Positions 9,574 through 17,399 of a stretch of 64,000 nucleotides of DNA are shown here, one piece after another. Below the pieces are notes generated by a model. That model saw only the letters and a list, made by a program, of their open reading frames with translations. It did not search any database and had not been told where the DNA came from. Numbering within the stretch: position 1 is the stretch's first letter; each line of letters starts with the position of its first letter. Source of the stretch: Isoetes taiwanensis (Eukaryota > Streptophyta > Lycopodiopsida > Isoetales > Isoetaceae); contig JAJEKV010000054.1 of assembly GCA_021234155.1 (NCBI GenBank), positions 3,383,622 through 3,447,621 of the forward strand, read 5' to 3'. The translations under genes were made by a program, and so were the position numbers.

Positions 9574-11082
9574 GTGGGTTATAGATTTCGAGCTGAAAAA
9601 TCCGTGATGCAAAGTTCAAAGATATTAAGAAATCTTGAGACTAGTAAGCTCAGATGCGTGCGTATGGCTAATGGAGAAAACCAAAATGTAGAAGCTTGTG
9701 GCGTGTTAGAACTCATAGGAGAAAATGGAAAAATTATTACTATTGATAATGTGTTGTGTGTACCAGGGATGATAAAAAACTTAATCTCTGTAGCTGATCT
9801 AGTTGATAAAAATTATAAAGTCTTGTTTGACAAGCATATGTGCATAGTTCATGATAATGGAAAAATAGTATTATATGCAAAAAGAATTGGAAATCGTTTT
9901 GAGCTTTGTCCTAGAAGTATAAACATTCTATTAAGTGAAGTTGGAAAGGAAAACTCAATGGAATTGTGGCATCAAAGATTAGGCCACACAAATTTGAAAA
10001 ATATAATGTTTATGAGAAAACGCAAGCTATTGGATGGTTTAGATTTTGCAGATAATAGTGAAGAAAGCACTCCGTGTCATGGATGCATGTTGGGCAAGCA
10101 AAATAGAAAACCCTTTCCCATGAAGGGTGAACGGGTAAATGAAAAATTAGCCCTAGTCCATTCGGATGTATGTGGGCCTATGAGAGTTAGAAGTGCTAGT
10201 GGAAAATACTATTTTGTGTCTTTTATTGATGACTACACAAGAAAAGCTAAGTGGTACTTCTTAACTCATAAAAGTCAGGTTTTCAACTCATTTAAAGCTT
10301 ATCTTGCAGAAGTAGAACGTGAAACAGGTGCTAAACTAAAATGTTTAAGATCAGATAGAGGGGGAGAGTACTTATCAGATGAATTTAAAAGATTTTGTTT
10401 AGAAACAGGAATCAAAAGACAATTAACTTGTAGAGGTACTCCTCAGCAGAATGGTGTCTCTGAAAGAAAAAATCGAACGGTAATGGAAGCAGCACGAGCT
10501 ATGTTAAAGCATGCAGGTCTTCCAAAGTTTTTGTGGGCAGAAGCTGTAAATACTGCATTCTATGTTCAAAATAAAATTTCAAGCAAAGCCCTAAATGGTC
10601 AGATTCCAGATGAGTTATGGACAGGCAAACGTCAATCAGTAAAACACTTCAAAGTCTTTGGTTGTTTAGCATATTCAAAGGTAATAGCTGACAATATATC
10701 AAAATTGGATGATAGAAGCAGAGAAACATATTTTGTTGGATACGATAAGGAATCAAAAGGGTATAGGCTCTATGATCCAAATAAAAAGGCAGTAATTGTA
10801 AGCCGAGATGTCGTTTTCTTTGAAAATATATTATACAAAGATCGTTTTTTAAGTACTAACAAACAAGATCGAGGTGCAGATAAAGATGCAGATAAAGATG
10901 TTAACTGGGAACCGATAGATTATTTTGATGATGAGGAAGAAAGAACCATTGTCAATCAAGCAGAAGAAGAAGCTGAACAGGAAGGGTTGCGTACGTGCAC
11001 GCGCCTCGTGCACGCTGCGTGCGTGCACTGCGGCTCTGCATACGATAACGGCGGAACCAGCTCCGGAGACAATAAGACGTAG
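9574..11082 (+). CDS. copia pol, part 1: protease end and integrase
   Basis: A 502-residue frame. It starts within the protease-linker region (MANGENQNVEACG, NVLCVPGMIKNLISV). The protease DSG active-site motif is not visible upstream. The integrase zinc-binding motif is WHQRLGH with CHGC. The catalytic D,D,E core is seen as HSDVCGPM, LRSDRGGEYLSDEF and TPQQNGVSERKNRTVMEAAR. The frame runs through the GKRQSVKHFKVFGCLAY region and is lost near 10985 in an abnormal GC-rich patch, so its last ~35 residues are probably not native. Confidence 0.93.
   Translation: MGYRFRAEKSVMQSSKILRNLETSKLRCVRMANGENQNVEACGVLELIGENGKIITIDNVLCVPGMIKNLISVADLVDKNYKVLFDKHMCIVHDNGKIVLYAKRIGNRFELCPRSINILLSEVGKENSMELWHQRLGHTNLKNIMFMRKRKLLDGLDFADNSEESTPCHGCMLGKQNRKPFPMKGERVNEKLALVHSDVCGPMRVRSASGKYYFVSFIDDYTRKAKWYFLTHKSQVFNSFKAYLAEVERETGAKLKCLRSDRGGEYLSDEFKRFCLETGIKRQLTCRGTPQQNGVSERKNRTVMEAARAMLKHAGLPKFLWAEAVNTAFYVQNKISSKALNGQIPDELWTGKRQSVKHFKVFGCLAYSKVIADNISKLDDRSRETYFVGYDKESKGYRLYDPNKKAVIVSRDVVFFENILYKDRFLSTNKQDRGADKDADKDVNWEPIDYFDDEEERTIVNQAEEEAEQEGLRTCTRLVHAACVHCGSAYDNGGTSSGDNKT
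10983..11045. repeat. GC-rich self-complementary patch in pol
   Basis: A roughly 60-bp stretch rich in GTGCACG and GCGTGCGTGCAC steps stands out sharply from the AT-rich element. It coincides with the frame break between integrase and RT. The frame that continues beyond it (GISFDTSQYGRDETGRS) stops at 11216-11218. Confidence 0.75.
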
Positions 11083-11229
11083 GAGAAGGACTGAAGCTGA
11101 ATTGCTTAGAGAAGGGATATCTTTTGATACTTCACAATATGGAAGGGATGAGACTGGAAGAAGTACTAGGAAAAAGTACTTGTTGAACGCTAAGATACAG
11201 AGGAAAGTGAACAGGTAATTCCTGCTCTT

Positions 11230-12828
11230 ATGTCTGTGTTAGAAATTGATACCCCGAATAACTATAGTGAAGCCGTAGAAAGTCTGGATTCAGATAAATG
11301 GAAAGATGCAATGAATGCAGAATTAAGCTCTTTTGATCGTACAGGAACATATAAACTGGTTGACAGACCTACTAACAGGAATGTTGTTGGGAATAAATGG
11401 ATTTTTAGAATTAAACAGGGGCCAGATGGGCAAACGCAGAAATTTAAAGTCAGACTAGTAGCGAAAGGATTTACTCAAAAGGAAGGTATTGATTATGATG
11501 AAACTTTCTCCCCGATTGTTAAATTAACAAGTGTCAGAGCAATTATGGCTATTGCTAATATGCACAACTTAGAGTTGCATCATATGGATGTTAGCACAGC
11601 ATTTTTAAATGCAGACCTGGATGAAGAAATTTATATGGAGCAGCCTCCTGGATACGAAGTTGATGGAGATAAGGTGTGGAAATTACAGAAGGCAGTGTAT
11701 GGCCTAAGACAAGCTCCACGTCAGTGGTATGTATGTATTGATAATCACTTGAAAACACATGGTTTTGGAAAATTAAATATGGATGGGAATGTCTATATCT
11801 ATAGGGAAAATGAATACTTTTGCATAATTGCAGTATATGTAGATGATTGCGTAATGGCTGCTAACGATATTGATTGTTTAAAGCATTGCAAAGATATTCT
11901 GAATAAAAGGTTTCAAATGACAGACTTGGGGGAACTTAAGCAGTTATTAGGTATGGAAATTCATAGAGATAAAGAGAAGGGATTCATAGCTATTACTCAA
12001 AAAAGAAATATTTTAGGCATGCTTAAAAGATTTGGGATGACAGAATGCAAATCGGCAAATACTCCAGTAGCAACTGGGCAAAGAATCAGCTCTGAGATGT
12101 GTCCCAAAACAAAAGAAGAAGAGCATATCATGATGAATCGACCTTATAGAGAGCTTATTGGATGTCTCCAATACGTATCAGTTTGTACACGTCCTGATAT
12201 TTCATATGGAGTGAATATGTTAAGTCAATTTCTAAATAATCCTGGTGAAGGCCACTGGAAATGTGCGAAACGTATTTTAAGATTTTTGAAAGGCACTCAG
12301 AACTATGGTCTTGTATTCAGATGTAAACATGGTATAAGATTATTACTTGAAGGCTTTGCAGATGCAGATTGGGGAAGTGATCAAGACACTCGTAAGTCAA
12401 GGTCTGGATATGCCTGCTTGCTAGGAGGGTCTGCTATCTCTTGGAAAAGTAAGAAACAAACCTCTATTGCACTTTCTACAGCAGAAGCTGAATATGCAGC
12501 GGTGTCTCTTGCATCTAGAGAAATTGTCTGGCTTAGGCGACTTCTAGCAGAGTTAGGAATTATTCAAGAGGGGCCAACAGCATTATATTGCGATAGTACA
12601 AGTTGTATTGCCATGACTAAGAATCCAGTCTTACATGAAAGAACAAAGCATATTGAGCTACATAATCACTTTGTACGTGATCAAGTAAAGAATGGAGAAA
12701 TAAGTGTCTTGTATAGACCTACTGAGATACAGTGTGCTGACATTCTTACAAAAGCATTAGCAGAATCTAAGTTTAAAGTATTTCAAAAGGATTTAGGAAT
12801 AGAAGAAGTTGGAGCTATTACCACTTAG
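11230..12828 (+). CDS. copia pol, part 2: reverse transcriptase and RNase H
   Basis: An open 532-residue frame with all usual RT_copia blocks: NKWIFRIKQGPDG, KVRLVAKGFTQKEGIDYDE, MDVSTAFLNADLDEEIYMEQ, the AVYGLRQAPRQWY block and the catalytic YVDD. RNase H follows with GFADADWGSDQDTRKSRSG, SKKQTSIALSTAEAEYAA, LYCDSTSCIAMTKNP and the ADILTKAL terminus. No stop or frameshift, which contrasts with the broken gag. Confidence 0.97.
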   Translation: MSVLEIDTPNNYSEAVESLDSDKWKDAMNAELSSFDRTGTYKLVDRPTNRNVVGNKWIFRIKQGPDGQTQKFKVRLVAKGFTQKEGIDYDETFSPIVKLTSVRAIMAIANMHNLELHHMDVSTAFLNADLDEEIYMEQPPGYEVDGDKVWKLQKAVYGLRQAPRQWYVCIDNHLKTHGFGKLNMDGNVYIYRENEYFCIIAVYVDDCVMAANDIDCLKHCKDILNKRFQMTDLGELKQLLGMEIHRDKEKGFIAITQKRNILGMLKRFGMTECKSANTPVATGQRISSEMCPKTKEEEHIMMNRPYRELIGCLQYVSVCTRPDISYGVNMLSQFLNNPGEGHWKCAKRILRFLKGTQNYGLVFRCKHGIRLLLEGFADADWGSDQDTRKSRSGYACLLGGSAISWKSKKQTSIALSTAEAEYAAVSLASREIVWLRRLLAELGIIQEGPTALYCDSTSCIAMTKNPVLHERTKHIELHNHFVRDQVKNGEISVLYRPTEIQCADILTKALAESKFKVFQKDLGIEEVGAITT

Positions 12829-12832
12829 GCAT

Positions 12833-12843
12833 GAGGGGGAGAT
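12833..12843 (+). promoter_or_regulatory. copia polypurine tract
   Basis: GAGGGGGAGA lies directly before the 3' LTR and would prime plus-strand synthesis. Confidence 0.85.
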
Positions 12844-13376
12844 TGTTAGAACTACATGCCTAAGTAATAAATTTGAACAGATGGCAATTAGTTTACATTA
12901 CACTTGGTTGACATTTATACATGGGTTTTGCATGAAGGAAAAAGAATAAAAAGAGGGAAGATTAGACGAAAAGGACACAGGAGAAAAACAGAGGAAGAGA
13001 ACAGGGGTTTTGTTTTTTTTTAAAGCAGGTCGAAAAGGCTGACGTCGAACTGGCCGGATTTGCTGAAGACGTGTTGGGTTGGTGAAGCCGGAGCTGTGTC
13101 TGCTCTAAGCTGCCGGATTCCTGCTCTAAGCTGTCGGATTCTTGCTGTAAGGTGCCGGATTTCTACTGTAAGCTATCAGATTTGATTATAGATTGCTTTA
13201 TTTTATATCCTGTGTGGTTCTGGCAGTAGTCCAGTTCTGTGTAGTATTCTGTGTGGGCATCAATTCGATTTGTGCAGGGAGATCCTTTGTGGATATAAAG
13301 AAGGTGTAAGGGAGAAGATTGAACTTGGTTATTTTCTGGGTTCAATTCCCAGACTCAAAGCTTTTTGATTCTAACA
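12844..13376 (+). repeat. 3' LTR of the copia element
   Basis: 533 bp, TGTTAG to CTAACA. Outer parts match the 5' LTR closely; the middle differs in patches. Confidence 0.95.
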
Positions 13377-13381
13377 GATTG
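13377..13381. repeat. copia target-site duplication, right
   Basis: GATTG, identical to 8001-8005. Confidence 0.95.
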
Positions 13382-14107
13382 GCCTTCTCTAATAAACTCC
13401 CCCCATGCATAGGTTATTTTGCACCTAGAACAGCCCTCCGTGCAGCTCTGGATGATATCCCAAATATAGACAAGTATCTAGAAAGTAAAGCTGCTCGCAT
13501 GCCAAATTACATGACTATATCCATAAGTAGAAAGAGATATTTCTCCTACACTGTAGCTGTAGCTATCTTTTTGTCCCAAAGAGCCCAAACCCAGATAGGG
13601 GAACCTTCCGTTCGGCCTCTGGAGATTGAACCCATAGCCACAGAAGCAGAAGCAAAAGAGCAAATGCTCCTGGAGTATGAAGAGTCAGAACAGGAGAAAG
13701 AGGTAGAGGAAGGACAGGGTTACGACGTGAAAGACATCATCCACATCGACCCCATACAAGAAAGGCAGCAAGCAGAAGAAGATCTTCCAAGCTTCGAAGA
13801 AGGGTTGAGAGTAACAAGGACAGCTCCTCCACTTGGGTTAGGCATCACCAGTCTAACCCCAGTCATCATCCAAGGAGAGGAGTACCTGACGCTCCATGAT
13901 ATAAAGAACCTCTCAGAGTGCAGAGACAGGGTGGATGAACTCCTGCACCTTCTATGCCAACAGCCCGACCTTGACGACTTCATCGACCGGGAGACTCAAG
14001 ACTTTCCCATCAGCATCAGGGAGGCCCACACGTACTCTAGCCAGTCATCATCGGACATCGAAGCTTAAACCAGCATCCGACAGATGATGACGCAACAATA
14101 GCTACCC

Positions 14108-14739
14108 TTGGAGGAGAAATTTATAGCACTCCAAGAGTGGATGGGCATCAGAGGAAAAACAACAAGCGCACTCCTGCCCAGCACCTCTGCAGTAGCGCCA
14201 ATTGGATTAGAAAGAAGCGGCATCAACTTGACCTCTTTCAGGTCCATGTTCGGCGACTACAGAGAAATGATAGCAATACCGGTTGATGAGTACTCTGGAA
14301 GACACAGGGCTGGAATAGAACCGGAGAAGAAACAGTGGAGGGAGGACACGACAAAGCCCTCAGAATATACCTGCCACTCCTCACCGACGGAAGGATAGCG
14401 GTTATACACCGCCAGTTTAGCCCACGGGGAGAAGAAGGAGTCTTCATGATGATTGCCCTCTCGGGATTTGGAAGGCATGATCAGATGCCTCCAAACATCG
14501 GCCATATCATCCTGGTCAAAAGGACAATAGATTTGAGCGTTTCCGACTTCGCAGTTCTATATAGCAAGTTGGCCGTCACTGCAGTCTACACGTCGGATAG
14601 AAGGATCGAAGACCTGGTGACGGCACTCCAAGGTGGTACGGCCACCAACATCCTTGTAAACTTGGGGCGAACAGCTGGCACAGCCCAAGTGAAGAAATTC
14701 TTGGAAGACAACCCGACATATAGAAGATTCCAGGACTAG
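14108..14739 (+). pseudogene. unrecognised C-terminal domain of the H2B-like product
   Basis: Two overlapping frames (14108-14398 and 14335-14739) join into about 205 residues that could follow the acidic region of the H2B-like gene once the stops at 14066 and 14099 are discounted. Visible parts include a GINLTSFRSMFGDYREMIAI segment, a KALRIYLPLLTDGRIAVIH segment and a well-ordered end containing GHIILVKRTIDLSVSDFAVL and EDLVTALQGGTATNILVNLG. It looks like an alpha/beta globular domain. I recognise no family. It could also be a separate third gene. Confidence 0.5.
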
Positions 14740-14898
14740 ATTAAAACTTATCTTGTACTTGTATTACCATGTAGATGATGATGATGGATGGACCACCCAT
14801 CATGGTGATATATTATTTTGAGCATCAGTGCTGTGTGCTAATATGTATGTACGCTTCCGTTGTATAGGACTCCCATAGAGGGCGTGGGACGAATGACA

Positions 14899-14956
14899 CC
14901 TCCGTGTTCCTCACTCGGACACTTGGCCATCCCAAGTGGTCCGAGTTAGACGGAGG
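14899..14956. repeat. 58-bp imperfect hairpin after the H2B-like gene
   Basis: Outer arms CCTCCGT and ACGGAGG enclose inner arms CTCGGACACTTGG and CCAAGTGGTCCGAG, which pair with one bulged C. It lies 160 bp after the last stop of the locus and is unrelated in sequence to the 63-bp family. It may mark the 3' boundary or a transcript end. Confidence 0.8.
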
Positions 14957-15790
14957 GTATGTAGTTGCCACGGGAGGGGAATTCCCCGTATTTGTACGAT
15001 GGGAGCATCGTATAGATTCTGGGAGCATCACAACTTAAAGAAAGACACCTTAGTTGGTACTAGTTTGATAGATATGCATGGTAAATTTGGCTCTATGATA
15101 TATACTGCAAGTCTGATTGATATACATGCAAGATGTGGATTGTTTGCAGAGGCAAAAAATGTTTTTTACAACTGTCATTACCAAAACGTGAATCTTATTA
15201 GGATATGTTGACATAACCAATAGGCACTAAATTATTCTATGCAGATGCAAGTGCAAGAGGTTTTTTTAGATGCTATTACATTGTTTACGGTTTGAAAGTC
15301 TGCAACACCTTATAAATGTAGATCAGGGGTGAAATATACATGAGGAGGATGGGATCACTTCCAAGAAATTTAAAGACAATGCTTTTGCTAACAGTGCACA
15401 GTGAAATGTTGGTTATATGCCCGTATATGTGGATGCACATAAGGTATTTGTCAAGCTTACAAGCTGGAATGGTGTTCATGAGTATACTTATGGGTTATTG
15501 TGGTGATGGACATAGTGAAGAAGCTCTGAGATGTCTTGAAGCTATGCATGTAGAGGCATATCCAAATGTTGTCACTTTTCTTTCCAGCCTAAAAGCTTGC
15601 CGCAACATGAGAAACATAGAAAAAGAACGAGAAGTACACAATGACATTTCACAAAAAGGATATATTTTGATGGTTGTTGGCAGTACATTGATTTATGTAT
15701 GCAAAATGTGCTTCAATAGGAGAGGCACATAAAGTTTTCAATGATATAGCAATTCGAAATATTGTTCCATCAAATGCAATGATAAGAGCA
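14936..15790 (+). pseudogene. pentatricopeptide-repeat (PPR) remnant
   Basis: Several frames show PPR signatures: DTLVGTSLIDMHGKFGS, SLIDIHARCGLFAEAKNVF, ILMGYCGDGHSEEALRCLEA, then a MHVEAYPNVVTFLSSLKACR stretch, KEREVHNDISQKGY and KCASIGEAHKVFNDIA. This is the plant PLS-type repeat pattern of organellar RNA-editing factors. Stops and frame changes are frequent, and neither a transit peptide nor an E/DYW domain is seen. Confidence 0.8.
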
Positions 15791-16201
15791 TTTAGTATGA
15801 ACTAAGTTCAAATTCCTAGCACGAATCAAATTCTTTACGCAAACAACAGGTCACTATGCTTGCATGGTGGGCATTCTTGCACGCTATTAAAAATAAAATA
15901 AAAGAAGAAACTAGTCAAAAGCACGTTTGATTACTTTGTATAGCAAATTGTAAGATATGGTGTGGGTGGTGCTTTTGAGTTGTTCCAGCAAGTGCCTTAG
16001 CATTTGGCTTCGTTGCACAAATGCCAAAATGTAGCATGTCCTGATAAATGCTGGAGGCAATGGAACTCTTTCCAAAGATATTCTCTTGGAATGTGTTTCC
16101 TTTAAATTGTGAAGACCTAGAGCACATATTATTACAGTTCTTTCACTTGATATGATTTAGATGCCACATCACAAGTCAAAGCTATTTATGCTTATATTCT
16201 A

Positions 16202-16229
16202 CTAGAAAAAGTGCCCAGCATTGCTGGGC
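16202..16229 (-). mobile_element. Helitron-like 3' terminus
   Basis: On the minus strand a GCCCAGCA/TGCTGGGC hairpin (16213-16229) is followed by a short T-rich spacer and CTAG with a flanking T. This is the 3' end pattern of plant Helitrons (hairpin, then CTRR inserted before T). The TC 5' end and a Rep-helicase gene were not found, so it may be non-autonomous. Confidence 0.4.
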
Positions 16230-17150
16230 TTTTCGTCAGGCATATATTAAAAACTGATAAAACTGATGAATTTAACTTTACAGTATCTAAAGTACCCAAA
16301 ACTGTATAAGTTGGGAACTTATTAGAAATGACATTTTTTAATAAACACAACTAAAGTATAGCATTTACCTTGAAAATAAATGTCTGTAAGTCGGTAACAG
16401 ATGTAAAAGCTTTTGCGTGTGTTATGGCTAGTGCCTCTAATGTCTAAGAGCTGCAATGGTATGTCATTATGAGTGAATATTTATGTGTTGCAAGTGAGGT
16501 TGCCCCTAATTCTTGTTCTTTTGATGTTCTAGCCGAACATGAATTCTATCTCAAAAATATCTAGCAGATACTATTATTATTATGTCGTCCTCATTATTGT
16601 TAGTATGTCTTGAACATATATTGATAAGCCATTCTATAATATTCCATTAGATTAGTGAACATACAAAGAGTATATTAATGTGGAGAAGAAGTTGCACTTA
16701 TGATGCATGATAAGGAACATGTTGAGCAAAAAATTAAATATGAAATGACCTTCAATTAGGCTCATTTAATTGTGGCAATTTCACTCGACGTCATATTTTC
16801 CATCATCCCATATTTTCCACCATTCCAATGTTTAGGCAAAGCTTTTATATGATGAAGATGGTTTACTTATTTTTGAGGTAGGTGTTATCCAATTTGCATG
16901 CAGTGTTTAGACTCGCATTAGTAGTTGACAATCATAGTCAAAAGGCATTTTTTATTTGCAAGCCCAAGCAATGCCCCTTAAACGTGTATGTTATAAGGGA
17001 AATTGTACGTTACAACAAAATCCAACCTACTGCCAATCTTGTTGAACACTTCAGTCTGTAAAAGGTAACAATTTAATTCCACTTCATCACATGAAACATC
17101 CACATAAACTAAACATTTCCTCTTTTATAGATATAACTTACTATTAAAGC
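16230..17150. other. no recognised gene
   Basis: AT-rich sequence without a convincing reading frame. Confidence 0.6.
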
Positions 17151-17153
17151 TAG

Positions 17154-17390
17154 CAGACGCCACAGACGAAGTTTGGGCCACCGCGGTCAACGACTTGGCC
17201 GAACAAATACTTGGCCATAATGCCAACGACTTAGCAAAAATCAAATAACAGGTAACATTTAAATCACACAACTAAAATACCAACTAATCCACTAACATTA
17301 AATTCGATTACCTTGCAGAGTACTGACCAAAGAATATACGAGGAAATCTTAAAAAAGCCAACGGGAGTTCCTAAACTATTTCGTCTCTAG
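17154..17390 (+). pseudogene. RPA1 (replication protein A large subunit) C-terminal fragment
   Basis: The first exon piece (to 17250) reads DEVWATAVNDLAEQILGHNA then NDLAKIK, matching the C-terminal OB-fold of RPA70 (approximately '[24 protein letters not shown]'). An in-frame TAA precedes a donor-like CAG/GTAACA. After a 68-bp intron a second piece from 17319 reads DQRIYEEILKKP with FRL before a TAG. The zinc ribbon and DNA-binding domains are absent. Both exon borders look real, so this came from genomic DNA and not from a processed transcript. Confidence 0.6.
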
Positions 17391-17399
17391 ATGGATTAA

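Larger units (their letters stand above)
8006..13376 (+). mobile_element. Ty1/copia LTR retrotransposon
   Basis: A complete 5.37-kb element: two LTRs, primer-binding site, gag, integrase, reverse transcriptase-RNase H, polypurine tract and a 5-bp target duplication (GATTG). Domain order integrase before RT defines the copia superfamily. Gag is broken and there is a frame break between integrase and RT, so it is non-autonomous as given. It sits in the H2B-like gene and is therefore younger than that gene. Confidence 0.97.
7852..14739 (+). pseudogene. H2B-like fold with long extension, split by a copia insertion
   Basis: The 5' part is 7852-8005 and the 3' part resumes at 13382. Near the N-terminus VFIVFQKEIDVDATI aligns with H2B helix 1 and loop (IFKVLKQVHPDTGI), and FYQEIMIEFHAKI with helix 2. 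After the insertion, APRTALRAALDDIP aligns with H2B SREIQTAVRLLLP, and a KYL..SKAARMPNYM stretch with the AKHAVSEGTKAVTKY helix. The two parts are one nucleotide out of frame. A long acidic region follows, up to stops at 14066 and 14099, and then the unrecognised C-terminal domain. A second frame change occurs near 14330-14395. The intact protein could have exceeded 450 residues. The H2B assignment is moderate; it is helped by the neighbouring H3-like gene and shared promoter layout. Confidence 0.55.
5374..14956 (+). other. histone-like gene locus, candidate endogenous viral element
   Basis: This is a composite unit: hairpins 1 and 2, a TATA box, the H3-like gene, hairpins 3 and 4, a second TATA box, the H2B-like gene interrupted by a copia element, and a terminal hairpin at 14899-14956. 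Both genes run on the plus strand, lack introns and have large non-histone extensions. The layout is seen in the sequence; a viral origin is inferred. Viral core histones are known from Nucleocytoviricota (Marseilleviridae, Medusavirus) and bracoviruses, but a plant-specific histone family cannot be excluded. The outer limits are estimates. Confidence 0.55.

Noticed and set aside
13336..13352. TGGGTTCAATTCCCAG in the LTR as a tRNA relic
   Set aside because: It occurs in both LTRs and has no other tRNA parts; it is LTR sequence.
13478..13663. H2A-like continuation after the H2B-like fold (histone doublet)
   Set aside because: The sequence after the fold lacks the H2A AGLQFPVGR and acidic-patch pattern.
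5326..15013. Shared word TGGGAGCATCGTA at 5326 and near 14999 as possible LTRs of a large element
   Set aside because: The match is only about 13 bp, and the flanking sequences do not align.
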